A stretch of DNA of 64,000 nucleotides from Branchiostoma floridae. Lineage: Eukaryota; Chordata; Leptocardii; Amphioxiformes; Branchiostomatidae. Every line of letters starts with the position of its first letter. Within the stretch, counting starts at the first letter, position 1. The position numbers and the translations under genes are program-made. The stretch is from NCBI RefSeq assembly GCF_000003815.2, contig NC_049988.1, positions 7,874,698 through 7,938,697 of the forward strand, read 5' to 3'. The notes beneath the pieces were generated by a model. That model was not told the origin of the DNA, did not search any database, and saw only the letters and a list, made by a program, of their open reading frames with translations. This document shows positions 22,301 through 37,300 of this stretch, in pieces.

Positions 22301-25300
22301 TAAACGCGTGTCCGCCTAATGAACTGGGCTGGCGGTCAGCTCTCTCAGCACAATAGCAACGACCTTACAACACAAGGGTATGATTTCAAGGCATATTGTT
22401 ACCTCACGTTAAGTTCTAATATATGCTAGCGCGGATACAGACCACCAAATTTGCAAAGCTGAGGTCAGTTTAAAAATATCGGGTTATCGACAGAACTCTT
22501 ACCCACATCGGCCCTCAGGTTGGCATGTGCTTGTGTCTCAGACTCAGTGGAAATCGGAGGTTGTGTCAACCTCGCAAACGATGTACGTGTACAATAATAA
22601 AAGAAACAGTATTCTAAAAACTGAAACCTCTGCTTGGAAAATAGGATTGCAGCTCTACCAGGGAAAAACAAAAGGGAACACTCACTCATGACCTCTTTCT
22701 TGGCTCTTGCACTAGTGAATAGAGGTGCTGTAGAAGAGGAATGCAGACTTTTTCTTTGATATATGAGTAGCTTTTTAAAGTTAATTCTATTCTATTCTAA
22801 GTCTTTTGTATTTATATGGGTACATAATTTTGTGCGTAGGGGCGAGTAAGAAATTGTCATCTGCATAGCAGTCACCTCCTTCATGTAAGTGATTCTGAGC
22901 CCAACTTAAGCTAAGTCCTCCAGGACTGCCGGCAGTGAGTGAAAAACGCAGCTTTGGCCGGGTCAAGGCAAATACTTTGTATATATTTGTATGTAGGTAT
23001 TCTTTTTCCAGTAGATATATCTACAGTTGTAGATGTTTGATTTTAAAGGCCTTGTGCATATTTATGTGAGCACATCAAACGGTTTATGTGAGCGCATGTT
23101 GTTGACACTTAACCTCCTTATCATTAATTTGCTTCTGGCAAAGCTTTGATTTATTACCTGCGTGTGGCCATCCAGGTTGACCCACAATGAAAAACTAGGC
23201 ATACCACCACTATTCATTCATAATCTCCTCATTAGTAACAGTAAGCACAGGACCTAGTTGGCCACTGCCATACCAGTCAAGAGGTCATTTAGACCGACGC
23301 CCCCTAGCCTTCGATGTTATTATGCCAGTTATCACAGTGCCCATTTTTCCCCTCTCCTACTGGTCCGGACTAGTCCAAGCCCGTCACCACCAGCCCTGTC
23401 GGACTAGTTCGGACTAGTCCCAGCCCATTGTTCCAATTCCAGCCGGACCAGTCCGGACTAGCCCAAGCCCGTCGCCCCCAGCTCAGTCGGACTAGTCCGG
23501 ACTAGTCCCAGCCAATCCCTGGGACTAGTCCGGACTAGTACAAAGCACCAAAACCTACTAGTCCAGACTGGTCCAAACTAGTCCAGAGAGGCCCGGACTA
23601 GTTCACCACCCGTCAGACCACCGGAGATCCGAGGTCCGGACTGGTCCGGACTAGTCCAGTTTATTGGGGTACGAAGTAGTCCAAAACTAGTCTGGACTAG
23701 TTCGGGACTACCTTTTTTTTGTAGAGGAATGGCTTTTTTTATATTGTATGGTAGAGAGCATTTTGGGCGTGTGCTGTTTGTTTTTTTATTATGAAATATG
23801 AGATGTGAACAGCACTGGCCACACACCTGTTGGAGGTCAGAGGTCATGATTTGAACAAAACACGAAAACAGTGGAACTAAAAACATCACGCCACCACTGT
23901 GTTTGTGTGGTACATTTGTAGTCTTGTGACATACAACATCCAAATTGCTTTGGCTGTGTAGTTTCAGTAGAGAGTGCCAATGGCCATGTCAATCCATTCC
24001 TTTGGTTTGCAGCTTCAACTATTCTCCAAGCAGAGGTTGAGTCGTGGAGATATAGTAGTAGTCAGGATTTTTACCGGCTAGCTCCTACTTGACAACATGT
24101 TGATAGTTGCCAGGATTTGGATTTAATGTATGATGAAATATTGCATGAAGTATACGGTAGAAATATGCTCTTGTCTAATGAGAAAACGTTTATACTATAG
24201 TCTAGTATTGTGCATGTTGTGGTAAAGTAATAAACATTGTCAAGGATTGATAGAAATAGTTAAACAGTGCAGGCTTATCAAAATTTCGGTCTTTGAATAC
24301 ATCACATGTACATAAAAATCTTGTATTTTGAATGTAGGCCTTATGAATGACAACTGGCACGTAGACTTTTAAAATTAAATTGTTACCTGAGTGTGTTTGA
24401 CCAAGAAGCAGTGGTTACAATTGGCCCGGCCTTACAATTGCTTGTCCATTTCCAGGACTCCCTGGTATTTGACCAATTCCTTTTCTAATCAAGTCCACAT
24501 TTGTCCCTGGACCAAAGGGTTTTGGAAGTGTCCAAATTGAAAGTTAGGGGGCTGGTCATGGCTGGCTATTAGTAGTGGCCAGAGATTGCAGTGCAGACCC
24601 GACCATCAAATCACAAATTTCAATATTTATGTTTGAACTTGCGCCACAAAAAAATGACTTGTGAAATTTGGTCTTCCCAATGAGTTTGTCACATTCTAAC
24701 AAAACTACTTGAATGTTGGAAACAAACCTCTCGCTGTCTAAGACACATGTGTGCTTTTTAAGCTTCAACGAAAATGAAGCAAAATACTGCTTGTTATCGT
24801 AGTTTATCACGCTTTTAGATTTTACCCTGGCCTTTATTTTAAGTCGTTTGAACCAGTTCTGCTTTTGCCAAAAACTGAGAATCTCTGTATAATCCAGAGA
24901 TGGGTCCTTCGTTCTTGCAATGCCATGTATACATCTGGACTTTCTCTTCATATTTACCTTTCCATCAGAATGGCTGGAGGTGAAATGAGGTCTTGGTCAA
25001 TGAATTGTTCAGCCAAGCATTGAAAATATGCAGATGGTGCAAAAAGCAGGGACCCAAGGACATCGGAAATTCAAGTTCGTCACTGGTTTGTGTTAAATCA
25101 CTTATTATAAGTTATTGTGCCAATTTTGTGAGAGGAAAAAGTTGTGGTGAAATTTTTATGCCAGTCGAAGGCGCAGAAGAATGATATAAGATCTTCAGTT
25201 TGTGATGAGTCTCAGTTCCTGAATTGTGATTTTGTCGTCTTCAACCTTATTACTAATATTAGGCTGGGCAGCAGACAGTGTTAAAGTTTAATGCCCCATT

Positions 25301-28300
25301 CAAGTGGTCATTGCTTGTCAGTTCTAAGTGAAAAGCACTGATACAAGAGATGGCACAAATGGTATTAACGCTGCTATTTGGGGATAAAGGCTGTCACAAG
25401 ACAAGGATTAATGGCTATAGGGGTGTGTATGAAAAGTATGGCCTGCCACGTAAACTCAGCTCTGTTGCAAAGTCAAGGTAAGAACCTTGTTTTGCTTTAG
25501 AATGACAATTTGTGAGAGTATAGGTTTGTTTTTGCACATGTATTGTTATCATTCATTGTTCGAGTTGATAGTGTTTGAATTTTGTGATCACCCACCAGGG
25601 CTTTAGCTAGCTCGAATCTTTTTTCCATCAGCCAATTACAATCGTCGCGAAAACCGCGAAAATTAATTAGAAGGACTGAACTGAGACCTTGAAAAACGGG
25701 TTTTAATGAGATTATAATATGCGAAAGAGCGCCGACACACATTGTCAACAATGATAACAATAGCAAAACGAACAGTGTGTGGCTTTTACGGCCGTGGATG
25801 GCGTCCCCAAGCCGCCTGTACCTTCCACCAAGGATTTTTGTCCGTCAAGGTTGACGGATTGGTTTTAAAATTTTTCCGTCAGACGCAGCAAATTTCCGTC
25901 AATTGACGGAAAAACGGACGCTGGCTAGACCCTGTCACCCACCCTTTAAAAGTACCTGGTACTACATATAGCTTTGGCCTGAGTCACCCCGTACTATTGC
26001 CTGGAACTATTTAATGTGAAGTTTCTCACAGTAATTCTCCAATGCACACTGTAAGGCTAATGATAATTCCTGCCCTGCATTTGGAGCTGTTGACTGGTTA
26101 GGTGATTTAGAGTGTGAATGAAGGAAGGAAAGAATGTATTTTTGTTGGTCGTTGGCATTTTTTCTCATGATGTAGGGAGAATGTGCTCAGCAAAGAATAG
26201 AGGAGGTTTCCTGTAGCTTCATTATGAACGTTTCCATGTGAAAAACTCTGAATGAATGAGACCCTAAGCCATAGACAAGTATTTGTCTACTATCCTGGAT
26301 TCAAAAGAAACGTAATACATATTGTACGGACAAATTGTTAGTGCCATACATGTTGGCCAGAATGCATTTGGAACGTTAAGGAGTTAAGACCCATTTTTCA
26401 GTTGCACCATAACTGCGGTGCGACCCAGGGGGTACGTGGAAACAATAGGCAACCCTTCTACCTAACAAGTAATGGCCACTACAAGTACAACCACTGGGGG
26501 CTCACATTTGTTTCCATTGTCATCTGATCCTGAATCAATAAGTCCAAACTTATCTGCCGCCTTTCTTGTTACATTATCTTAATGTTAACATACCCGCTTG
26601 AGATGATAGCTCAATTAACATGTATTTATATTTCACTAGGATGGTTATAAAACAAGTTGATTTCAAAAGATGAATGTATGTACAAACACTGTTCTCTCTT
26701 GTACCTCAGTGATATTGTAAATGGTTGTCTTATAAAGTAGGGTACTAGAATTTTAATGAAATGATTAGAAAGATTCCTCTAGAAACTTTGAAATGAGAGT
26801 TATCCAGTTGAAAATTAAGAAGAAGACAGGAAAGTTAAGAACAGTTATTGAAGTACATTTATAAGTACAATATCATGTTGACAGCGGCCTTTCTTCAACC
26901 ACATTCCTTTGCCATGTTATAGTCCTAGGCAAGGGACAACGTATGGAAGGAATCCTATTGTGCCTCTACAACTTTTGTTGGACATGTCTTTCAAACCTAA
27001 GGGTCATTTTTTTAGAGCTATACCATATACATGTCCATTGGTCAACCTGGATTTTTAAAAAAATAAATTGTTTTATCAATGTTAATGCTGACATTTATGT
27101 GGCATTGCAAAATATATTTGAGCTCCGAAATATAAAATCAATATGAGCATAAATGATTTACAACAACTGCCAGTGTGGCCACTGAGTAGGGGGTAATATG
27201 ATACATTTCTCGATACAAAGCAATTAAGAGGCATGTCCTGGTTTCCTGGGTAACATATGTCACTCAGCTGGGTGTGGGGTCACCTTCTGTGGGGGGTTTC
27301 ACAAATCAGGGGCTGGCCCCCTCAGGGAAGTGGAACGGTCCAATTCTGAAATACAAGTTAGAAAGTGTAGCAAGATATTGGGATTAGTCTACTTTGTGAT
27401 AGAGGTGCCAAAAAGTTATTATGTTTAAGCAGGATAAAAAAGTTCAGGTCATTATGAAATAAGAATCAAAATATTCAGATAGGCTATTTTGTTTATCAAT
27501 TATTTATTTATTTGTATTAGGAATATTTTAGTGACCAATATGTTGCTCAGTGTGTGCTGTGCTACTATATGAGTACATATTTGAGAAGTTAAATAAGAGG
27601 GTCAATGAAATATGTAATTTCAAGATTACTGAGGATGATTTTCAATATTGATTTGCTATTTTTCTGTTTTGCCCATAATGATTTCTAATTTTATGAGAGA
27701 AAACTTTAGAAGTTTAAGTATATTTCTAGTCACCAAGTTGAACTACCCTTGCTGGTAACATCGTTTTGAAGTTTTGCTGTAAAGAAATGTTATTGTTTGA
27801 ATACACTAGCCATAATCTGAGATAAAGACTCTGACAAAAGGAAATGTTAGTCAGGTTCAGCTTACAAAGGTGTTTGGCAATGTTTAGCAAAACATTGACA
27901 GGTTGTTCCTAAGTAATGATGAAAACATTGGTGTCAATCGCCCTTAAAAGTGTTAGTCTGTTTGGCATGCTAAGTGACTGTGGTTGTAGGTTAGAAACCA
28001 CAACCTTTCCAGGAACTGGGTTACGGCCATTGTACACATAGTGCAGTAGGTATGTTCTACCTAGTGTAAATGTTACAATGTTTGTGGTGGTGTTATATTT
28101 GCAGTTTTTGTGGTGGTGACCTCTTTATCTTAAAGTTATAGCACTGGAAATCATACAGCAATGTTTTGACTGCAAACTTGTGAAATTGAGTCCCTGTAAA
28201 AATGAATTCATTTACAATGTTAGTATATCATTTCCTTGTGTGGGTGTGGCTTGACAAGCTTAAGCTTAAGCTTGCTGACTTAAGATTCCGTTATCTTAGC

Positions 28301-31300
28301 CTTTGCTGTTGACTTAAGATAATCATAATCCTTACAATGAAGAAGGTCCCTTTACTGGTTTGATTCACTCACTCACTCACTCACTCACTCACTCTCTCAT
28401 TTGCTTATTCACTCACACAATCTAGTTCAATCTGGCCCCTGTACTGGTGTTCTCAAAGTGCCATACATTTAGACCTATACTAAGGTGGATACATGATTTA
28501 TGACTGCTACACGTATGTCCTAATGTTTTCGTGTTCACCTGTTGGCCAGAGGAGTTAACTTACAGTGTAATTTGCCTCTTGCTGTATGTAGCGTTGGACA
28601 ATATCGTATGAAAGAGTTTCTTTGACGTTTGTGCATGTCTGAATGGCTATAGAAAACTGAACGTGACCACAGAAAAAGACTTGACCAGGAGAACATGTCG
28701 GTCGTCAGTATGAACAAGGGGAGTTGTGAGACTTGATGAACAACAGAAGTGACAGAATTGGGTTGCCTTTTAAAAGAACATTCTGCTTGTAATTACCACA
28801 TATGTACGTCTAGATTTGTGTTGGAACAAATTTTCTTCTCTCCTTTTAATTCTGCCATTGCTTATTTAGAAATTCTTCAGAAAAGGTCTTTTGAAGGTCT
28901 AGATTGGCCTTGAGTTACTCAGACATGTAACTGAGGTCAAGGTATCTTGGTTAGAAGACATTAGGTCTGGCAGATCTGGGTTCAGGATGTTTGTTGTCAA
29001 TAGAAGAATCAAACACGTCCCATGTTACCACACGTGGAAGCCAAGTATGTACAAGGGTGCTTTCAAAAGGTACTTTTTTAATATCCTAGGCTTTCTTTGA
29101 GCCTATATCTGAGCTGCTAGGCATGAGTACTAGTAACGTATGTTAAGAATGCTAAAAAGCAGTTTGCTGTTGCTATGGTTATGGTTTTTAAGTGGTAGAT
29201 AGGTTTTTAACTTGGAATAAATAATGTAGGATTATGGCCCTTTAGGAACTTTCCTTGGAACTGCAGGCATGGTTTTAACTTAAACCTTAAAATACAATAA
29301 TATATAATAAAATCATAAGCATTTTTTTCATGTACGAAAAGGTTTTGCAACACTTATACTGTATGCCCAGCCTTCTGAAAGTCGGGCAAAGCTTGTCAAG
29401 CATTCTTAATGAAGGCAGGTCAGCAAGTCAGCACTCTTGACTTGCAAACTAGCTGCTTAGCAAGGACCCTCCAGAGGGCCCACTTGTCACTTTGTGTAGG
29501 GAGAACCTCGTTTGTGAAGGGGGGCTTCTCAATTTAGAGTCAGCAGAACATTCCGGAGGTGCGCAAACATACCATGGGTAATTATAAGGGCTGTTTCATT
29601 AGATGTTGAAGTGGGAGGACAGAAGCTTACACCGTATTCTATTTGGTTGAGTACGTGTTATTAGACTCAACCCTCTTATCACAAAGCACATATGTCCCAA
29701 ATAATACTATGGGTGCCCCTTTAGTGCTGTTTTTTTGCTTGCTTTGTTTTTTCATGAAGTATGCTTTATGCCTCAGTCCTTATCTCTAGTTGCCATACAT
29801 TGTATGTGACACATTTATTTAGTAAAAAAGCTAGAATTCCATTTCTCTAGAAAGATTCTCATTACAAGATGACAAGTTGTAAGAAAAACATCTACACGTA
29901 TGTGCTGTGTGCTTAGCACATCTTGGATATGACTGGATATTGCGTACATACATGTACAGTTACCCCCAGTTAATTGCACATCGGATTAACGCACACTTCT
30001 GTTAACTGCACGGAATTCCAAAATGCCAAACCGGTGGGGTCCAGCTGGATAACTTCGCATTATTGCACCAGCCGGATAATTGTACGAAATTCACTGGCAA
30101 ATAGGCTGTGCAATTAGGCTTCTACTGTATTGCTGTTAAGTAGAACAACATCTCAGTACCAGCAAGGTCCAAACAGATATTTGGGGAGGCTTAATCCTGG
30201 TAAAATTTTCTTATAGCTGTTTTATTCTGTATCATACTGCCTGAGGGCTTAACAGGTTGACACAGGAAAGGGCAGCTAGTAACGATTAATCCTCCCCAAA
30301 CATCTGCTTGGAGATAAAAGAGGGGGGTCAGAAGGGGAGGGATTTAACTACTAACATGTACATATGATGCCAGCAGACTGCCACTTTGACATCTATAAAA
30401 GACTGCACATGCGGAGCTCTATAATTGTCTGCCAGGTCTTGCCAATTCAACCTTTTACTTATCTATGATCTGTAAAAGTCAGGAAGTTGTCTTGCAAGTT
30501 TATCATTTACAAGTCTATCCAGTTGCTTGTGTAACTGTTTTTTGCATATTTTACTACCTGGAAGTCTAACCTTCATCGACATTCTCTTGTAGGTGTTATC
30601 GTACATGGGTTGTTTTGCTCCACACTAAGTGAACCAGAAAGTGCTCAAGCATAGCTCAGAAATTGTCTGGTCTTGCTGCCCATTCACCCTATTATTCAAG
30701 TATAACCAACAATACCTTGACGTATTGGTATGCCACCCAGCAAATAAACCATTCTAACTTCATCCTAGCTGGTTCCCAAATGTTTACATTGTTTTGTATC
30801 TGTTTGAAATACCATCAGCATCCTTACAGAGTCATTAGTATGATAGGCTCCATTGCCTTTACTCTGGAGAGGCATTTAACTCATAACAATTCACTTGTTC
30901 TGTCATTTGTCAGTGACCTACGTTGACCTCTGGTGCTCTATCTCATGATGCGAATCTTCACATGGATAGTCACCTCAGGACCGTACCACTATGCACATAT
31001 GGGGGGGGGGGGGTAAAATTGTGTCAGACATTTGTATTGTATGTAAAGAACTATCTGAGCCATTGAGAGGAACTACATCTGACAATGTAGATCTCTTAAA
31101 ATGGTTGATGTCTTTGATGTCAAGGACAGGGATCAAGGAAGATTTTTTTGTAAAGCAGAAAGATCGGTCCCACCCATGGTTGGAATGTTTTGGTAGGTCT
31201 ACCCTAGGTGGTGCAGAACAGTGTGAAAGTATGTAAATTAGAACCAGTCCAGGGGTGTGGTTCATGACAGAGACTCACCCCCCTCTAATTGCTGTGCTGT

Positions 31301-34300
31301 CATTCGGACTATTGGGTGTACATTCAGGAAGACGCCATTGTGCAATAGGCAAGGTAGGTTGCCGGGGCTTCTTGACTTTTCCTCTAAACATGTGGTATGC
31401 GTGGAAAATCCTGTCAAACCACTGTATGGCCTGACACCCAGGTCAGTGTTGTGGTTGAGTTGCTATCAGTCTGCGATCAATACGTAGATAGGTACAGTGA
31501 TGTTGACGGTTGTAATGTCTGACAGTGCCTTGTGTTCAGATTATACAAATTTTTGTCTGCCATTGTCTGTTACTGTCTTATTTTCATGCTGTTTATCAGT
31601 GTCATGGACTTGTCTGTTGAAAGGTGTCTTCCTTGTCTTTCTAAGATGTTATCGACTGGGGTAATTTACACTGTTCTTTGGATCATGATGTGCAAGACTT
31701 AGTGCATGTACAGTAGATACAGCTTCATATACATGCATAGTCACGAGTGAAGTTACCTGGTACTGCAACATTTTTTTGTGTTACGACAGAGCTATGGCTA
31801 GTTCAGACAACTTAAAGGTCCCATTTTATTTGCTAGAGGATTTTGTTATTTTTATGTTCATTTTGTACATGTGGGCCTAAGATACAAATTGTTTATGTAA
31901 TGTGCCATCAAAAATTACAGATGATGAGAAATTTTCTCAGTAGATTACACTGTACATGTTTTTTCAAGCTGCATATAGTATAAAGCACATGTTTACAAGA
32001 TAACTTCAATATGATGCAGCATTTAGTCATAGATTAACAAATATAGTAAAGATATGTTTGATGGAAAATAGTCATCATACCCTTTTGTATACACATATGC
32101 ACAAAATACACAAGAATATATGCGTGTAGTTGACATAATAGCAATGATGTAATTGATCGGTATTATCGACTGAATTCTAAATGAGCTGTCATAATGGTTT
32201 ATGTTCTGAGGAACTTGAGTGTTGTGGGTCCATTGTCATAGAAAACCAATGATGAGACCTTACAGTAATAATGATTTTTAGATAGTGTTCTTTGGTAGCT
32301 ACATGTATGTACAGATATCAAATTGGTAGTATCTTGAAGATATATCTTAATAGGGAATTGCAGAATGAGAAGAAATCAATAGATAGAGATACAGTGTTAT
32401 AGTATCTAAATGGGGAATCACAGAATAAGTAGAAATCATGTATAGAGATACAGTGTGAAACATATCTAAACGGGGAATCACAGAATAAGTATAAATCATA
32501 GAGATACAGCGTGAAACAAAGAAAATTTATTACTGAATGTTCTATTTGAATGCAGCTGAAATCAGCTATAATTCCAAGGCATGTTCATCTATTTTTTGCC
32601 ACTTGGGTGGCTGAATATGTCTGTAAATCCTGGCTCTTTGTTAGCATTAGACAGATATGCACCAGTTCCATAGCTAGTGACCTGTCACAAACTTCTGCTA
32701 GTTGTGTACTTTGCCTCGTTCTTTGTATTTGTTTAGAGCTCCACTGATATTTTTCTTACCAGTTCTTTGTTCCTCTTTCTTTCATACATTTTTCTTTATC
32801 CTCCTTTCTTTTCTTTCTCTTGTTGTTGTCAAATCACAGAGTATTTCTGGCAGTTGACCCCAGGTTTCAATACAAACTCAATAGTCATAGCATGTCAAGT
32901 AAAAGAAAGCACCTTTAGAAATCATACTGTTGAAATATGTACGAAATGTTTTTATTAGCTTATAACAGACTTCATACTTGGGTTTTGTGTTTTTATCAAG
33001 GTGAGGGTCTTCATATGTTATGACATTCTCTCTCTAATGTAGATTTTCTTTAATCTAGCCATATTTGGACCAGCAATATTGAAATATAACAGACTGTTTT
33101 GAGTTATTTCAATAAACATGTATTAGATATGTGACTTAAATTTCTAACACAGCACACAGTAAAAAGCAAGTTAAAGCCAGACATATTTAAAGCTATGTAC
33201 ATCTACCAGAAAATGTGACAATCCATTCTGATATTGATTCTAATTATAGACCTAATGCCCTGCCTTCCCTACGCCCATGGGAAGTGGTTTTTAGGCTGTG
33301 CAAATTTGATTTCATGGATGACATCCTCTGTAGACCACAATTTAGATGCCTGGTGTGAAAAAAATAAACATTGATGTAAGGAAATATTTACGATAACAAG
33401 ATAAGAAATGATGTAACAAAAAACAAACAGATTTTCTGGAGCACAAATGATTTAGGATCTGATCTGTGAACTGAAAATGTTGATTCTATTAGGTACCAGC
33501 AGCTACTGGTCTTCAGTGGGAGGGACACCCTCATGGCTGGTACAGGAGTTTGTTTACATTGTACCTCAAGCATGACTAGAATGTTCTCTAGGGGCTTACC
33601 CAGGGAGATGAGGGAAGGAGAGGGCTGTCTTGTCTTGTCCTGTTAGGTAGGAAGTCTATCTATGTGTTATTTTTCTCCTAATCAAGATTTTAGTTAGGTC
33701 TGCTTAGAGTGTTGTGGTACATAATAATTTTGTCTTCAGTTTTGAAACCTTTTAAAGATTATGTAAATGATTGCAGCTACGGAATTCAGTTGGTCTAAAC
33801 TTAGAAGAAAGTAGGACACTCTAAGTAAGCAGATGCTTTATCTCTGTGTAGTTATGCTGTTCTAGCTCTCACGCTGAGAGGTAGAGGCCTGTTGTAGGTT
33901 TTATATTGATGGCAATCAGTAATAATCAATATCCATTGTTGACAGATTGGATTGGATAGTCACAATGATTGTCAAATATCAGACACCTCTAAATAAATCG
34001 GAGGTTCTTCCAATTAAAGGATATCTGTATGTCTGGGGCTTTGTGATGTTTCTTATCTTGTTTTTCGTTTTTTAACTTATTATCTTTTGTAGTAAGAAAT
34101 ACAGCATTACATCCAACAGAACTGTACCATGTGTGCATGAGTAGAGATATTGTGCAGTGTGTAACGTGGTAGTGTGCAGTGGCTCGATGTATAATGAACA
34201 TGGAGAAATGTGTTGTAAGCTTCAGTCCTGAAGATTTAAAGCACTTGACAGTGTGGTGTCATTCCTGTGTATGTTCCTGTTCACGTCAGAGACAAAGACC

Positions 34301-37300
34301 TCTCTGTATGACAGCTTTGTACAGGTGTATCATGCACACCTGCAAACACTGCTATCACTACTTCTCTTGCCCCGAACATTGTCGTGGACTGCCCAGTTTA
34401 ACAAGTCAACCATTCATGGTTCACATACTGACAACAGTGCTTAGCCAAGTACAAACAAGGAGGGAAAGTTTTATGTTTGACTTTGTGACAGGTAAAACAT
34501 GAAGTCAAGGAGGTTGTAATGTTTCAAGGTCAATGTTGTTGATATTGTAATTAAGAGCTTTACGGTCACTGTGGCCAGGAGAGGTAAATATACTTGCATG
34601 TGCTGTAAATAAAATGCAGTGGCGCCCCTCAATACCTCAATTGTGCACTCAACACAATTTTATTGCTGTATCAGCCTTGAATGCACCTATGCATGAAGAG
34701 GTAGCTTGAAGGCAATTTTACAACAAGAGTTCGTAGACCTCAGGCCTGCATGAAATGTATTGGGTTTCTGTAGACCTATTGTGTATTTTTGCCTTTTTGT
34801 CTGTGGTACGTGGTTGGAAAAATGAGCTTTTTACTGTGTTGGTTGTGCACCATGCAAAAGTCTGACTCTGAAATTCCATTTTCTGAATTTGTAAGTTTGG
34901 ACAGGGATGAACATTACTTATTTTGGATTTCTTAAGTATGTAACCAACCACAGTACTTTGAAGTTGTTGAGACGCTACCTTTTTTTGTCTCAGATGGCCC
35001 ATGCACATGTAGTTACTCTGTCACATGATATACTAATATCTTCCTATTTCAATGTACTGACCTAATGCAGCTGCTAAGTCTCCTTGGTTTGTGTTCTTCC
35101 AATGATATTCATTAAAGATTTATTTCTGGGGTGTTATTCACTTGACATCGGAATGTTACTCGCATAATTTGACCAATGATACTTTTATCTGTAGTTCCAT
35201 AGACATTAGACAACATGAATAGTGGTAGCCCCCATGCAGCAGCAACAGTTAGTCCCCAGGGTGGTATGATATTTTCATTCAATCCATCCAACCCAAACCT
35301 AAATCTCCTGTAGTATCTAAGCCAAATTTAACAGCATAATTTACTATGAAAAATGTCCTTGTCAATCCCATTTATAGATGGCAAGCTGCTGGCAATGGAA
35401 GCTTTGAAAAGTTCAGAAGCTGTTGTAGTCAAAGCAAACACCCAGCAAACATCCCCACAAACCAATGAGCAGTTGCTTAGAAGGGGAATTTCATCATATA
35501 TTTGCCGCGACAAAATGCAACAAACGATACTGAATTTAAAACAGAACAAAGCTAAGCCTCCACCACTTAACCCTGCCTGTACCATAGATTAAGCAGGCCC
35601 AAAAACCAAGCGAATATGACTAGCCCAAAACAACAAATTACCTGTATACAGTATGGAAATGGCATTACCAAAGAAACAAAAAGAAACACAGGACAAATCG
35701 TACACATACCTTTCTCTTATGCCCACACTCTATACAGTTCTCCTCCACATTAGAAAATTGCATCTTCTTCTGTTTAAGTTCAAGTTCAACCATGATTGCC
35801 AACAGGGTAAAGGAACTTGTACCGGAACTTAAAACTCAGTACTATACAGCTCTAGAAACACCACAAAGAGTAATAAGCAAACTCCAATTATACCTGACCA
35901 ACAGATATATAATCTGGCACACTCCCGTCATCTGGCAAACTGTCAGTGCCACTAAGTAACCTGATACATTGAAGGTGGCCCAGGCCAGATGATGGTTCTA
36001 CACCCAACCATAATCTGTTTTTAAAACCAAGCAGATATTGGGAGGATGCCCCAACCACACTAAAACAGGGTCAACCTATACAGTATCAAGTTCAAGCACT
36101 AGGAGGCCCAAAATCAAACCTGACCACCAGGACACCACAAACAACTCACGTACCAAATGGCAACACAATGGCACCTTGCGTTCCGGAGATACAGCGCACG
36201 CCCCGTGCCCGCACAAAAGGTAACCTAAAATGTCAAGTTCAAGCACCAAGGGCGCCAAAATCAAAATTGAGCATTATTCAGCCACCGCCGACACATGTGC
36301 CAAATATCATCGCGCCAGCACTAGCCGTTCAGAAGATATAACTCCGGAAACACCCCTCCCGGACACAAAATTCGACCTGCCGGGTCAAGTTCAAACGCGA
36401 CAAGGCCCAAAGTCAATCCTAGGCAACAGGCAACAACCCCCCACCCATGCACCAAAAATCGTCGCAATCGCGCGTATCGTTCCGGACACACAGCGCCAAA
36501 AGTGCCCCCAAAACACCAAAAATGCCACCTTCAATGTCAAGGTCAAGCGCCAGGAGGCCCAAAATCACACCTGAGTGTCAGGCTACCACCCCCAACCCAC
36601 GTACCAAAAATCGTCGTGCTCGCACCATCCGTTCACGAGATACAGCGCCCTACATGTTGTACATCCCCGGCTACCGAAAAGTTTCCACCAGCATCAAAAC
36701 CATACCTGCATACATGCAGGTAATGACTGTGCACACTGTTGAACCATGTATGCACATTACTAGTACTAAGTTGTATTAGCCAAAGGTATATACACTAAAT
36801 AGGCTGTGGTTATATATCATGTGGTTAGATGTCACAATGTCATCTACCTTCAATCACAAGAGGTTTCTCTGTACGTCAACCTCCATTTCTTTCAGTTGAA
36901 AGTAGGATACTCTATGTCGACTATTGGTTTGTCTTTGAGTAGTCCCGTTGCCCTAGCTGTCATGATGACAAAGAGGTCCTTTTCATCCTTTATAAAGGAA
37001 AATTTAAAAGTGTCAGTATCACTGTTTGCTGCACACAATGTCAGTACATCACCATACAGATCTGTCAACTCTGTTTTTTCTTCTCAACCTTTGAACCCAA
37101 ATTTATGTCAAGGATGAAAATTTGAACCTTTCCCACCAGTCACAAGGCTGTTATCCTTTATCCATAGACAAGATATGTCAAGGCAGTCATCAAAGTGACT
37201 TAACCTTAGCCCACATCATATGACGCATAGTGTTACCATGTATCATGAGTTTTTCTTTGTCAGTTGGCCTTGAAATGTTTGTAGAGGAATTTTTAGCCCT

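Noticed and set aside
28375-28395. CRISPR-like or other array
   Set aside because: It is a simple tetranucleotide microsatellite. No spaced direct repeats of CRISPR type exist in the window.
35204-35265. Possible alternative COBL start exon (MNSGSPHAAATVSPQ)
   Set aside because: It has an acceptor-like TCTGTAG and donor-like GTGGTA but ends in phase 1, whereas COBL exon 2 needs phase 2.
36038-36779. Overlapping 61-114-codon frames
   Set aside because: They run through a tandem array, and the frame changes between repeat units.
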